Source: DTU013 sp964512095 (GTDB taxonomy: Bacteria > Bacillota > Clostridia > Acetivibrionales > DTU013). From it: a DNA stretch of 22,827 nt. Every line of letters starts with the position of its first letter. Position 1 is the first letter of the stretch. The position numbers were made by a program, and so were the translations under genes. The notes beneath the pieces are model-generated. The model searched no databases. It saw only the letters and a program-made list of their open reading frames with translations, and was not told the origin of the DNA. Below, in pieces: positions 14,684-22,564 of this stretch. The stretch is from assembly GCA_964512095.1 (NCBI GenBank), contig CAZEIH010000041.1:1-22827 (forward strand), in the 5' to 3' direction.

Positions 14684-15763
14684 TTAATCAATTACTCCGC
14701 CGCCAATAACAGTATCTCCATCATAAAATACTATTGACTGTCCTGGTGTGATAGCTCTTTGGGGTTCATCAAACACCACCTTAGCTTTTTTATCAGGCAG
14801 TGGACTAATTGTTGCTGACGCTTCCCTTGCTGAATATCTGATTTTTGCTTTTACTCTCATGTCATCATTTAATTCATTTATAGATATAAAATTAAGGTCA
14901 GAGGCGGTAAGGCTACTTGAGAATACCTCATCAGCATTTCCAAGGACAACGGTATTGCTCTCCGGATTTATTGTAACAACAAACATAGGCTTACCGAATG
15001 TAATACCCAGGCCCTTTCTTTGGCCGACGGTATAGTGGATAATTCCCTTGTGCATTCCAAGCCGATTACCTTGGGTATCAACAAAATATCCTTCCTTGAT
15101 TTCAGTATTGGTATTTTCACTAATATACCTGCCATAATTATTATCGTCTACAAAGCATATTTCCTGACTGTCAGGCTTAGAGGCTACTGACAATTCCAAT
15201 TCTCTTGCCATAGCTCTAACCTGATCCTTCTCAAATTCGCCTATGGGGAATAGGGTTCTAGATAACTGTTCCTGCGTCATTGTGTAAAGGGCATAGGTCT
15301 GGTCCTTTTGATCAGTTGCTGATTTCTTTAGCAAATATCTACCTGTTGGATTGTCGTACATTATCCTGGCATAGTGTCCTGTAGCAATATAATCCATTCC
15401 CATGGATACTGCTTTCATCAGCATGTTCTCAAACTTGACAAAACGGTTACAGGCTACACATGGATTTGGTGTACGTCCCTTAAGGTATTCTTCAGTAAAA
15501 TAGTCAATAACCTTTTCTTGAAAAACGTCCTTAAAATTCAGTACATAATAATTAATTCCAAGCTTGTCTGCAACTCTGCGGGCATCATCAACAGCAGAAA
15601 GAGAGCAACAGCCACCTTGTGTCTGTCTAACCTCTTCTTGCATATCAGGCCAGATTTGCATTGTTACACCAACAACCTCATACCCCTGTTCTTTTAGTAC
15701 GGCCGCTGCCACAGAACTGTCAACACCGCCGCTCATACCAAGCATTACCCTACCCTTTGACAT
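14684..15763 (-). CDS. mnmA: tRNA-specific 2-thiouridylase MnmA
   Basis: MnmA thiolates U34 of tRNA-Lys, tRNA-Glu and tRNA-Gln using ATP and persulfide sulfur from a cysteine desulfurase. The 359-residue product shows the PP-loop GMSGGVDSS (9-17), the GRTPNPCVACNR block (96-107) with catalytic C102, and the second cysteine C203 in SQEICFV. Also present are GHYAR (129-133), KDQTYALY, the HYTVGQRKGLGI region and a C-terminal beta-barrel (about 280-359) ending in TPGQSIVFYDGD. It starts 7 nt after the iscU stop, consistent with one operon iscR-iscS-iscU-mnmA. That arrangement puts the sulfur acceptor directly after the sulfur donor and scaffold. The pairing of a cysteine desulfurase gene with mnmA is also seen in B. 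subtilis (yrvO-trmU). Confidence 0.97.
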   Translation of the reverse strand: MSKGRVMLGMSGGVDSSVAAAVLKEQGYEVVGVTMQIWPDMQEEVRQTQGGCCSLSAVDDARRVADKLGINYYVLNFKDVFQEKVIDYFTEEYLKGRTPNPCVACNRFVKFENMLMKAVSMGMDYIATGHYARIMYDNPTGRYLLKKSATDQKDQTYALYTMTQEQLSRTLFPIGEFEKDQVRAMARELELSVASKPDSQEICFVDDNNYGRYISENTNTEIKEGYFVDTQGNRLGMHKGIIHYTVGQRKGLGITFGKPMFVVTINPESNTVVLGNADEVFSSSLTASDLNFISINELNDDMRVKAKIRYSAREASATISPLPDKKAKVVFDEPQRAITPGQSIVFYDGDTVIGGGVID

Positions 15764-15770
15764 GACTCAC

Positions 15771-16214
15771 CTATTCTTCTTCTATATCGTGATGTACATC
15801 CTCACACTTTTTACAACATACACCGCATCCAGTAACCTTATCAACAGAACCGTTTTTATTTTGATAATTCTCTATAGCTGATTTTATTGCCTCCTCGGCA
15901 AGATTCGAACAATGCATCTTTACTGGTGGTAAACCGTCAAGAGCTTCTGCTACGGCCTTATTTGTAATTTCAAGAGCCTCCTCCACAGTCTTTCCCTTTA
16001 TCAGCTCAGTTGCCATGCTGCTGGTAGCTACAGCTGCACCGCAACCAAAGGTCTTGAATTTGGCGTCTACAATGACATTATCCTCAATTTTAAGATACAT
16101 TTTCATTATATCACCGCACTTAGCATTACCAACCTGACCTACACCATCAGCGTCAACAATTTCTCCTACATTTCTTGGATTTGAAAAATGATCCATTACC
16201 TTTTCGCTATACAT
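15771..16214 (-). CDS. iscU: Fe-S cluster assembly scaffold IscU/NifU
   Basis: This scaffold builds a transient [2Fe-2S] cluster using sulfur from IscS. The 147-residue protein has the three ligand cysteines C33 (AKCGD), C58 (FGCGAA) and C102 (KMHCSNLAEEAI), with D35 next to the first cysteine as in IscU-type scaffolds. The HSCA-binding LPPVK-like motif is LPPVKMHC (95-102). A C-terminal extension (about 125-147) adds C130, C133, C134, C137, H141 and H142, a metal-binding-looking tail absent from E. coli IscU. I start at ATG 16214 rather than the in-frame TTG two codons upstream; GAGGG sits 7 nt before. It lies between iscS (63 nt) and mnmA (7 nt). No hscA, hscB or fdx is present, as is usual in clostridia. 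Confidence 0.93.
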   Translation of the reverse strand: MYSEKVMDHFSNPRNVGEIVDADGVGQVGNAKCGDIMKMYLKIEDNVIVDAKFKTFGCGAAVATSSMATELIKGKTVEEALEITNKAVAEALDGLPPVKMHCSNLAEEAIKSAIENYQNKNGSVDKVTGCGVCCKKCEDVHHDIEEE

Positions 16215-16277
16215 ATACAATCCCTCTTTTCTAAATCACATTTTCTCTAAATCATCCATATTCCTGCATTACAAGCA

Positions 16278-17456
16278 TCATCTGTTGCGTATTGCCTCAT
16301 AAAGTGGAGACATTTCCCTGAGCCTTGTTACTATGGCTGGAAGCACCTCCATCAGGTAATCAACATCGGCTTGGGTATTCTCTTCTCCAAAGGTGATCCT
16401 TAATGAACCATGAGCAGTTTCATGTGCTAGGCCTATTGCCAGCAGTACATGAGACGGATCAAGAGATCCCGAGGTACATGCAGAACCGCTGGATGCTGAT
16501 ATTCCTTTCATATCAAGCATTAGGAGCAATGATTCTCCTTCTATGAAATCAAAGGAAAAGTTCACATTACCTGGCAGCCTTTTTTCTCTGTGACCGTTAA
16601 GCTTTATAAAAGGAATCTTCTTCTCTATCTCCTCAATTGTCCTATCCCTTAATTCTGTCAGCATATTGTTATACTTATCAATATTTGCTGTAGCAATATC
16701 GAGAGCTGTTGCAAATCCAACTACGGCAGGCACATTCTCAGTGCTGGCCCTTCTGCCTCTTTCCTGGGCCCCTCCATGCATGAAGGAGGTTAGCTTCACA
16801 CCCTTCTTGACATATAGTCCTCCTATACCCTTGGGACCATAAAACTTGTGTGATGACATTGAAAGCAGATCGATGTTCATTTCGGACACGTTAATATGGA
16901 TATTCCCCATCGCCTGCACAGCATCAGTATGAAAATAAACACCCTTTTCTCTTGCAATCTTACCAATTTCGGCAATAGGCTGTATTGTACCTATTTCATT
17001 GTTAGCAAACATTATTGTTATCAATATTGTGTCGGGCCTAATTGCAGCTCTAACCTGTTCTGGGCTAATCAGTCCATCAGCATCAACTGGCAGGTATGTA
17101 ACCTCAAAGCCATCACTTTCAAGATACTGACAGGTGTGAAGTACCGCATGGTGTTCGATTGCTGAAGTTATTATGTGCTTGCCTTTATTTCTGTTTGCAT
17201 AGGCAACACCCTTTATAGCCCAGTTGTCAGCCTCGGTACCTGAGCCTGTAAAAAATATCTCCCTTGGCTCTGCTGTAATAGCTTTTGCAACCACTTCTCT
17301 TGCCTCTTCTATTGCTTTTTTGCTATCTCTGCCCACTGAGTATATGGATGAAGGATTGCCGAATTTTTCATTAAAATAAGGTAGCATCGCTTCGATTACT
17401 TCTTTCCTGGTGGGCGTTGTCGCCGCGTGATCCAAATATATCATTTTGTCGCTCAT
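16278..17456 (-). CDS. iscS: Cysteine desulfurase IscS/NifS
   Basis: This PLP enzyme (392 aa) converts cysteine to alanine and passes persulfide sulfur to IscU and MnmA. Motifs in order are the N-terminal MIYLDHAATTP, GSGTEADNWAIKG (71-83), AIEHHAVLHTC (99-109), FANNEIGTIQP (150-160), HTDAVQAMG (176-184), the PLP lysine K204 (SSHKFYGPKG), GGAQERGRRAST and the catalytic C327 in ASSGSACTSGS (321-331). The C-terminal segment continues to full length. I choose ATG 17456, preceded by AAGGAG at about 9 nt; a TTG six codons upstream overlaps that site. It is the second gene of the iscR operon, 64 nt after iscR, which fits repression by the Fe-S sensing regulator. Confidence 0.95.
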   Translation of the reverse strand: MSDKMIYLDHAATTPTRKEVIEAMLPYFNEKFGNPSSIYSVGRDSKKAIEEAREVVAKAITAEPREIFFTGSGTEADNWAIKGVAYANRNKGKHIITSAIEHHAVLHTCQYLESDGFEVTYLPVDADGLISPEQVRAAIRPDTILITIMFANNEIGTIQPIAEIGKIAREKGVYFHTDAVQAMGNIHINVSEMNIDLLSMSSHKFYGPKGIGGLYVKKGVKLTSFMHGGAQERGRRASTENVPAVVGFATALDIATANIDKYNNMLTELRDRTIEEIEKKIPFIKLNGHREKRLPGNVNFSFDFIEGESLLLMLDMKGISASSGSACTSGSLDPSHVLLAIGLAHETAHGSLRITFGEENTQADVDYLMEVLPAIVTRLREMSPLYEAIRNR

Positions 17457-17520
17457 ACTTATTTGCTCCTTCAAATATTTAATAATTTGTGTTATCTAAA
17501 CAATATCTTTCACGGCAGTG

Positions 17521-17967
17521 TCATTCATCTAATATTCTTCCATTATCATTCCTGTAATAGTCATCTACTAATTCCTCAAGGGTGATATTATCTATTACAT
17601 TATTTATACCGTCTCTAATTTTCTCCCAAACACCCTTTGTTACGCAGTAATCTGAATTTCCGCAACAGTTTGAATCAGAATTCTCTGAAACACAATCCGT
17701 AGGCGACATAGAACCCTCCAGCGTTCGTAGGATATCGCCTACCGTAATCTTCTCAGAGCTTCTCCCCAGCGAATATCCTCCCTGAGATCCTCGAACACTT
17801 TTAATCAGCTTGGCCTTTTTTAATGATGCAAAAAGCTGCTCAAGATAGTTTTCCGGTAATCCCTGACGTTCTGCAATGCTTTTTAATGCTACTTGACCCT
17901 CGTCACAGTGAATAGCCAGGTCCAGCATTGCTTTCAAGCCGTATCTGCCTTTTGTTGAAAGCTTCAT
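17521..17967 (-). CDS. iscR: Rrf2 family Fe-S regulator IscR
   Basis: The 148-residue protein has the Rrf2 winged helix-turn-helix: MKLSTKGRYGLKAMLDLA, AERQGLPENYLEQLFASLKKAKLI (32-55) and VRGSQGGYSL (58-67), followed by ITVGDILRTLEG. Its sensor loop carries C92, C101, C102 and C108, close in layout to the three cluster-ligand cysteines of IscR. It therefore probably binds an Fe-S cluster and matches gene expression to demand. In B. subtilis the protein at this position, between rarA (yrvN) and the desulfurase, is CymR, which has no such cysteines and senses cysteine status through CysK, so the name IscR rests on the cysteine loop. It heads the isc-mnmA operon with a strong promoter and a candidate operator at its own start site. 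Confidence 0.88.
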   Translation of the reverse strand: MKLSTKGRYGLKAMLDLAIHCDEGQVALKSIAERQGLPENYLEQLFASLKKAKLIKSVRGSQGGYSLGRSSEKITVGDILRTLEGSMSPTDCVSENSDSNCCGNSDYCVTKGVWEKIRDGINNVIDNITLEELVDDYYRNDNGRILDE

Positions 17968-18006
17968 TCGCCCTTGCCCTCCACAATTTTTTAATGCTTT
18001 TTAATC

Positions 18007-18023
18007 CCTAGTGTTTTACTTGG
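18007..18023 (-). promoter_or_regulatory. Candidate IscR operator (CCAAGT-N5-ACTAGG)
   Basis: On the minus strand CCAAGT and ACTAGG form a 6+6 dyad with one mismatch across 5 nt, at the predicted transcription start of iscR. Binding here would block initiation. It is assigned by symmetry and position only. Confidence 0.35.
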
Positions 18024-18028
18024 TATTC

Positions 18029-18057
18029 AATATAGCACTATGTTATATGTTTGTCAA
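18029..18057 (-). promoter_or_regulatory. Strong sigma-A promoter of the iscR operon
   Basis: On the minus strand a perfect TTGACA (18057-18052) and TATATT (18034-18029) are spaced by 17 nt. The predicted start is near 18022, about 55 nt before the iscR ATG. Confidence 0.75.
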
Positions 18058-18067
18058 TAAAAATATT

Positions 18068-19315
18068 TTATTCTACTAAAGGTAAAGTGGAGCCTCCATG
18101 TGGCATTAAGAGAACACGGGCATTAGGGCCCATTTGTTCGAAGGCTTCATGTAAGGCTTCATCCATGCTGTTAAAGGGCTCCATAAATAGTTTTTTTGAC
18201 ATTTCCGGCTCCATATCAGAAACGATAAAGACCTTTGCTTTTTTTTCAACCAGTGCAATAGCGGCAGCCTTATGACCACCTAGTTCAAAATCATTTTCTA
18301 TCCTAGCAACCAAATCATCAATGCAGGAGGCTTCCTCAACCCACCGTTCAAAAACAGACTCACCATAGCCTTCGGTGCATGACGCAAGCAATATGATGAT
18401 CCCGCCATCTCTCACTGCATGCTTTGCATTATCCAGGGCCTTTTGGGCTTGATATATGTTTATGTCCTTAGGAAATCCTCCCGGTGTTGTGATAACAATG
18501 TCAGCTCTTTCAGGTATCTTTATCTTGTAAAGACCATCAAGGAAACAACAGCCTTCTCTATGAGCATGTATATGATGACCAGCACATGCTTTTATAATAT
18601 TTTTATTTTCGTCAAGAACTACATTTAATATAAAATCAATATTAATAAACTGTGTTACTTCCTCGATATCCTGCCTTACAGGATTGTCGTCCATAGCTCC
18701 TGCCCTGGCTGCATCCATGACCATGGCACTATGGTTGGATTGTATGGCCGCCCTTGTTGATACACCCGGCATTATTGCCTTTGCCCCTCCACTATAGCCT
18801 GCAAAGTAGTGGTACTCTATATTGCCAAGGCAAATTATTCGATCTGCTTGTGCAACAAGGTCAAATATTTCAACAGGCGTGCCACGGGATGTGGTTCCAA
18901 GTAGCGTACAGCGCTTAACATCGCTATCGACACAGTTGACCTTTTCAAATAAGTCATCGCCAACAAGATATTTCATCTCCTCTTGGCTATGCTTTCTATG
19001 GCTACCAAGGGCAAATACTATCGTAATGTCGTCATAATTTGCACCAGCAGCAAGTAATTCGTCCATTATAGCAGGAAGTACCGTTTTGCTTGGCATAGGT
19101 CTTGTAATGTCGCTTGTGATAATAACAACCTTTTCTCCCAGCTTTACAATCTCAGAAAGCCTGGAGCTTGCTATAGGCTGAGAAAGAGCCCGTCTCACCT
19201 CATCTATTCCGGTTAGCTCATATTTGACACTGTTCTGGCCTAGTTCAGCTATTATGTTTTTATCATTTATCTCAAATTCCTTAAAGGTTTTTCCGTAACC
19301 ATATTTAAAAAACAT
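18068..19315 (-). CDS. larA: LarA family nickel-dependent racemase (lactate racemase-like)
   Basis: LarA enzymes racemise or epimerise 2-hydroxy acids by hydride transfer using a nickel-pincer cofactor bound to a lysine. The 415-residue product keeps the active-site set: D69 and R72 (TSDITRP), H106 in ALGSHRKH, H169 in GNIEYHYFAGYSGGAKA, cofactor lysine K179 and H195 in IQSNHSAM. The K-to-H spacing of 16 equals that in the characterised L. plantarum enzyme. I start at ATG 19315, preceded by GGAGGG at 6 nt; the in-frame codon at 19342 lies upstream of that site. No larB, larC, larE or lactate-related gene is present, so the substrate is open and the cofactor must come from genes elsewhere. It may share a transcript with the small membrane protein and rarA upstream. 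Confidence 0.85.
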   Translation of the reverse strand: MFFKYGYGKTFKEFEINDKNIIAELGQNSVKYELTGIDEVRRALSQPIASSRLSEIVKLGEKVVIITSDITRPMPSKTVLPAIMDELLAAGANYDDITIVFALGSHRKHSQEEMKYLVGDDLFEKVNCVDSDVKRCTLLGTTSRGTPVEIFDLVAQADRIICLGNIEYHYFAGYSGGAKAIMPGVSTRAAIQSNHSAMVMDAARAGAMDDNPVRQDIEEVTQFINIDFILNVVLDENKNIIKACAGHHIHAHREGCCFLDGLYKIKIPERADIVITTPGGFPKDINIYQAQKALDNAKHAVRDGGIIILLASCTEGYGESVFERWVEEASCIDDLVARIENDFELGGHKAAAIALVEKKAKVFIVSDMEPEMSKKLFMEPFNSMDEALHEAFEQMGPNARVLLMPHGGSTLPLVE

Positions 19316-19383
19316 ATAGTACCCTCCTGTATTACACAACACTAATTATCATTATTATCACTTTCTACTGAAGAATTTCCTCA

Positions 19384-19647
19384 TCATTGATCTATATTAC
19401 TATCAGCACCGTTATCAGTATTTATATCAGTGTCTTTATCTACACCGTCTTTATTGTCAGCCATATCCTTAAGAATTTTTTCTTCCTTCATGGCTCTTGT
19501 TAACTTGTTGTTATACAAAAGAAACCCAAAGGCGATTATTACATATACTACAGCGCTTAACTGCCAATAGAATTTGATAAACATTATGTTTAATAGTAGT
19601 AGCACAAATGCTGTTAGTAAGACCCATGCAAAAATTCTTCTTTTCAT
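19384..19647 (-). CDS. Small two-TM membrane protein, unknown function
   Basis: I do not recognise this 87-residue protein. It starts with a basic MKRR and has two hydrophobic segments (about residues 4-22 and 26-46). A basic stretch NNKLTRAMKEEK and a soluble acidic tail rich in Asp and Asn (about 62-87) follow, so the tail is probably cytoplasmic. The ATG at 19647 has GGAGGA 5 nt upstream; an in-frame start at 19680 is upstream of that site. It lies 74 nt after rarA and 68 nt before larA on the same strand with no terminator seen, so it is probably in the same transcript. It is short, but the ribosome binding site and consistent membrane pattern make it a real gene. Confidence 0.7.
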   Translation of the reverse strand: MKRRIFAWVLLTAFVLLLLNIMFIKFYWQLSAVVYVIIAFGFLLYNNKLTRAMKEEKILKDMADNKDGVDKDTDINTDNGADSNIDQ

Positions 19648-19721
19648 ATAAATCCTCCAGTATTGTTTTGCTGCACTCATTAGCGAGATTATGTGAATAT
19701 CTCTTAGTATATACTTACCCC

Positions 19722-21011
19722 TTAACTATTTCTGAACCTTTCAAGCCATTCCTTAATCCTGCCTTCATACCCGTTTGAAGTAGGCTCATAGTAAACTGTC
19801 CCCTCCATCCCCTCCGGAAAGAATTCCTGCTTCACTATATTACCTGGGAAATCATGGGCATATTTGTAACCTTTTCCATATCCTTGATCAGACATTCCCT
19901 TAACAGGAGCATTTCTCAAATGCATAGGCACCTCTCCTGTTCTTTTTCTTTCCACATCACTGACCGCCTTCCCTAGTGCTTTGTAGCATGAGTTGCTCTT
20001 TGGACTGGTAGCTACCATGACTGCAGCATGGGCTAGTAGAAGTCTGGCCTCGGGCATACCTATCATTTGTATCCCCTGTGCTGCAGCCACTGCGACCTGC
20101 AATGCTGTGGGATTTGCCATCCCCACATCTTCTGAGGCACAAATAATTATTCGTCTTATAAGAAATTTTGGATCCTCTCCTGCATAGAGTGCCCTGGCAA
20201 GATAAAATAGAGCTGCATCGGGATTGCTACCGCGCATAGATTTAATGAATGCACTGATGTTGTCATAATGGGCTTCTCCTGATTTATCGAAGGTTATTGA
20301 CTTTCTTTGTACACATTCTTCTATGGTTTTTAGAGTGATATGTATATGTCCGTCACTTTCAAGGTCCGAGGTTGATGCAGCAAGCTCTATTGCATTGAGG
20401 GCGCTCCTTGCATCACCGTTTGATATTTCCGCTAGATAAGCTATGGCATCTTCATCAGTTGCTATGTTGTAGCTTCCCAGGCCCCTCTCCTTATCTGTTA
20501 GAGCTGCTCTAACAATACTTTCTATATCGCTGTTGTCCAATGGTTTCAGCATGAAAACAGAAGATCTTGAGATTAGTGCCTTGTTGACTTCAAAGTATGG
20601 ATTCTCAGTTGTTGCACCAATTAACACGATGGTGCCATTTTCTACATATGGAAGTAATGCATCCTGCTGTGCTTTGTTGAACCTGTGTATCTCATCTACA
20701 AAGAGGACAGTTCTGCCACTTTGATTGAGCATTGGGTTCTGGGTGTCGGATACGATTCTTTTTATGTCGGCAACTCCGGCAGTGACCGCATTTAGCTTTT
20801 CAAAGCTGGATTTTGTTGTCGCAGCGATTATTCTAGCAAGTGAAGTTTTACCAGTACCGGGCGGCCCGTACAGTATTATTGAAGTGATTCTGTCAGCCTT
20901 TATCATTCTGTATAGTAGCTTGCCTTTACCAGTGATATGGTTCTGACCGACAAATTCTTCTATTGTTCTTGGACTCATCCTATATGCTAGAGGCTCTTTT
21001 TTCTGCGCCAT
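19722..21011 (-). CDS. rarA: Replication-associated recombination protein RarA (MgsA/YrvN), AAA+ ATPase
   Basis: RarA is a clamp-loader-related AAA+ ATPase that acts at stalled replication forks. The 429-residue protein shows the N-terminal PLAYRMSPRTIEEFVGQ, Walker A GPPGTGKT (49-56), Walker B FVDEIH (104-109, D106/E107), the sensor 1 region GATTENP (132-138), the arginine region SRSSVF (148-153) and the sensor 2 motif GDARSALN (199-206). The RarA-specific C-terminal tetramerisation region follows (KSMRGSNPDAALFYLARAL, MPEARLLLAHAAV, GEVPMHLRNAP, GYKYAHDFP). GGAGG lies just before the ATG. In B. subtilis the homologue yrvN is next to the Rrf2 regulator and desulfurase; here two genes intervene. 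The 217-nt space before it has no obvious promoter. Confidence 0.95.
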   Translation of the reverse strand: MAQKKEPLAYRMSPRTIEEFVGQNHITGKGKLLYRMIKADRITSIILYGPPGTGKTSLARIIAATTKSSFEKLNAVTAGVADIKRIVSDTQNPMLNQSGRTVLFVDEIHRFNKAQQDALLPYVENGTIVLIGATTENPYFEVNKALISRSSVFMLKPLDNSDIESIVRAALTDKERGLGSYNIATDEDAIAYLAEISNGDARSALNAIELAASTSDLESDGHIHITLKTIEECVQRKSITFDKSGEAHYDNISAFIKSMRGSNPDAALFYLARALYAGEDPKFLIRRIIICASEDVGMANPTALQVAVAAAQGIQMIGMPEARLLLAHAAVMVATSPKSNSCYKALGKAVSDVERKRTGEVPMHLRNAPVKGMSDQGYGKGYKYAHDFPGNIVKQEFFPEGMEGTVYYEPTSNGYEGRIKEWLERFRNS

Positions 21012-21107
21012 AATTCCTCCGTAAACTGTAGTTCTGGGCTATTCAGCCACCAAGACCGTCACCCCTGTTGCCAACCCTGTCAATGCCCTTTGGAACCGCA
21101 ACCCCTG

Positions 21108-21218
21108 TTTGTCTATGTCTTCAGAAAACGCCAACCTCTGCCAACCTCTATAGGTCGGCGATGAATGAAGGTCAGGTGGAGTTCAGTCTCCACCTGACTC
21201 CCTGAGCGAAGCGAATTG
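21108..21218 (-). repeat. Dispersed intergenic element, copy C (with inserted hairpin)
   Basis: Read on the minus strand, this copy matches copy B block by block: CAATTCGCTTCGCTCAGG, TTCATTCATC, CCGA, TAT-GAGGT, and TTCTGAAGACATAGA. Two additions interrupt it. One is a perfect 11-bp-arm palindrome (21171-21198). The other is a direct duplication of GCCAACCTCT (21130-21139 and 21140-21149). It starts 10 nt after the glyA stop, in the glyA orientation. The remaining stretch to rarA (21012-21107) holds three CCCTGT motifs and no gene. Confidence 0.8.
21171..21198 (-). repeat. Perfect hairpin inside copy C
   Basis: GTCAGGTGGAG and CTCCACCTGAC are exact 11-bp arms around a 6-nt loop, 31 nt after the glyA stop. 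No T tract follows on the minus strand, so it is not a standard terminator, though it could stabilise the glyA mRNA 3' end. Confidence 0.85.
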
Positions 21219-21228
21219 ACTCCGTAAA

Positions 21229-22467
21229 TTAACGATACAAAGGGTACTTTTTGCAGAGGGCTGTTACACGCTCTCTAACCTGTCCTGCTGAACCTTCAAA
21301 ATCAGTAATCACAAGCTTAATCAAAGCCGCAATTTCCCTCATTCCATCTTCCTTCATACCCCTTGTAGTAACAGCAGGAGTTCCTAACCTTATACCACTT
21401 GTAACAGTAGGCTTCTGCTTCTCAAAAGGCACAGTATTCTTATTCACAGTAATACCCACTTCATCCAACAAGCTCTGGGCAAGCTTACCCGTCACATTAA
21501 AATTACTAAGATCCACAAGCATAAGATGATTATCAGTACCACCTGAAACAAGGTTAAAGCCTTGGTCTATCAGCGCTTCAGACAACGCCTTTGCATTCCT
21601 AATAATCTGCTTTTGATATTCCTTAAATTCCTCACTCATAACCTGCTTAAAGCTTACTGCCTTAGCAGCAATTACATGCATAAGGGGGCCTCCCTGAGTT
21701 CCTGGAAAAACAGCAGAATTGATAGCCTTCGCGTATTCCTCTTTACAAAGTATCATACCGCCTCTTGGACCTCTCAGTGTTTTGTGAGTGGTAGTCGTGA
21801 CAAAATCGGCATATGGTACCGGGTTTGGGTGTAGCCCTGCAGCAACCAAACCTGCAATATGAGCCATATCCACCATAAGATACGAGCCGCAATCTCTAGC
21901 AATCTCATTGAAAGCCTTAAAGTCAATAATTCTCGGGTACGCACTGGCACCGGCTACAATCATTTTAGGCTTAAGCTCCATAGCCTTTTTATGAAGAGCA
22001 TCATAGTCAATATAGCCAGTATCCTCTCGAACTTCATAAAATTCCGACTTGTAGTACTTGCCTGAAATATTCCTTTTCATACCGTGACTCAAATGTCCGC
22101 CATGAGAAAGGTCCATTCCAAGTATCACATCGCCAGGATTCAACATAGCAAAATAAACCGCCGAATTAGCCTGTGCGCCAGAATGAGGCTGAACATTAGC
22201 ATGGTCTGCACCAAAAATCGCCTTAGCCCTATCGATAGCCAACTGCTCTATAACATCAACATGCTCACATCCGCCGTAATATCTTTTGCCAGGGTAGCCC
22301 TCTGCATATTTATTTGTAAGAGGAGTCCCAAGAGCCTGCATAACCGCCTCATCCACGAAATTTTCCGATGCGATTAATTCCAAATTGTTCTCCTGCCTGT
22401 TAATCTCATTTTGAATACTTTCTGCTACTTCCGGATCAATCATTCTAATTTTGTCTAGTTTATCCAT
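21229..22467 (-). CDS. glyA: Serine hydroxymethyltransferase
   Basis: GlyA interconverts serine plus tetrahydrofolate with glycine plus 5,10-methylene-THF, the main cellular source of one-carbon units. The 412-residue PLP enzyme has LELIASENFV (29-38), TNKYAEGYPGKRYYGGCE (51-68), NVQPHSGAQAN (91-101), MDLSHGGHLSHG (118-129), VDMAHIAGLVAAG (199-211), and the PLP lysine K229 in TTTTHKTLRGPRGG. GIRLGTPA near the C-terminus carries the conserved carboxylate-binding Arg. AGGAGG precedes the ATG. Its transcript begins at a strong promoter about 255 nt upstream and carries a glycine riboswitch, so its expression should respond directly to glycine. No gcv genes are next to it in this window. Confidence 0.97.
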   Translation of the reverse strand: MDKLDKIRMIDPEVAESIQNEINRQENNLELIASENFVDEAVMQALGTPLTNKYAEGYPGKRYYGGCEHVDVIEQLAIDRAKAIFGADHANVQPHSGAQANSAVYFAMLNPGDVILGMDLSHGGHLSHGMKRNISGKYYKSEFYEVREDTGYIDYDALHKKAMELKPKMIVAGASAYPRIIDFKAFNEIARDCGSYLMVDMAHIAGLVAAGLHPNPVPYADFVTTTTHKTLRGPRGGMILCKEEYAKAINSAVFPGTQGGPLMHVIAAKAVSFKQVMSEEFKEYQKQIIRNAKALSEALIDQGFNLVSGGTDNHLMLVDLSNFNVTGKLAQSLLDEVGITVNKNTVPFEKQKPTVTSGIRLGTPAVTTRGMKEDGMREIAALIKLVITDFEGSAGQVRERVTALCKKYPLYR

Positions 22468-22510
22468 TACAAAACAACCTCCTCTATCAATTCTAGTTTT
22501 TAATTACTAA

Positions 22511-22535
22511 AGGCCAAATCACTTGGATTTGACCT
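22511..22535 (-). terminator. Possible expression-platform hairpin of the glycine riboswitch
   Basis: On the minus strand AGGTCAAATC and GATTTGGCCT pair (one G-U) around CAAGT, between the aptamer and the glyA ribosome binding site. The following TTTAGTAATT is a poor T tract, so it may be a weak terminator or a fold that influences translation. Confidence 0.4.
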
Positions 22536-22564
22536 CTGAATCTCATATTCATATTAATATGAAA

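Noticed and set aside
15374..15881. Plus-strand open frames opposite mnmA and iscU
   Set aside because: They are antisense to genes with complete catalytic motifs and lack credible starts.
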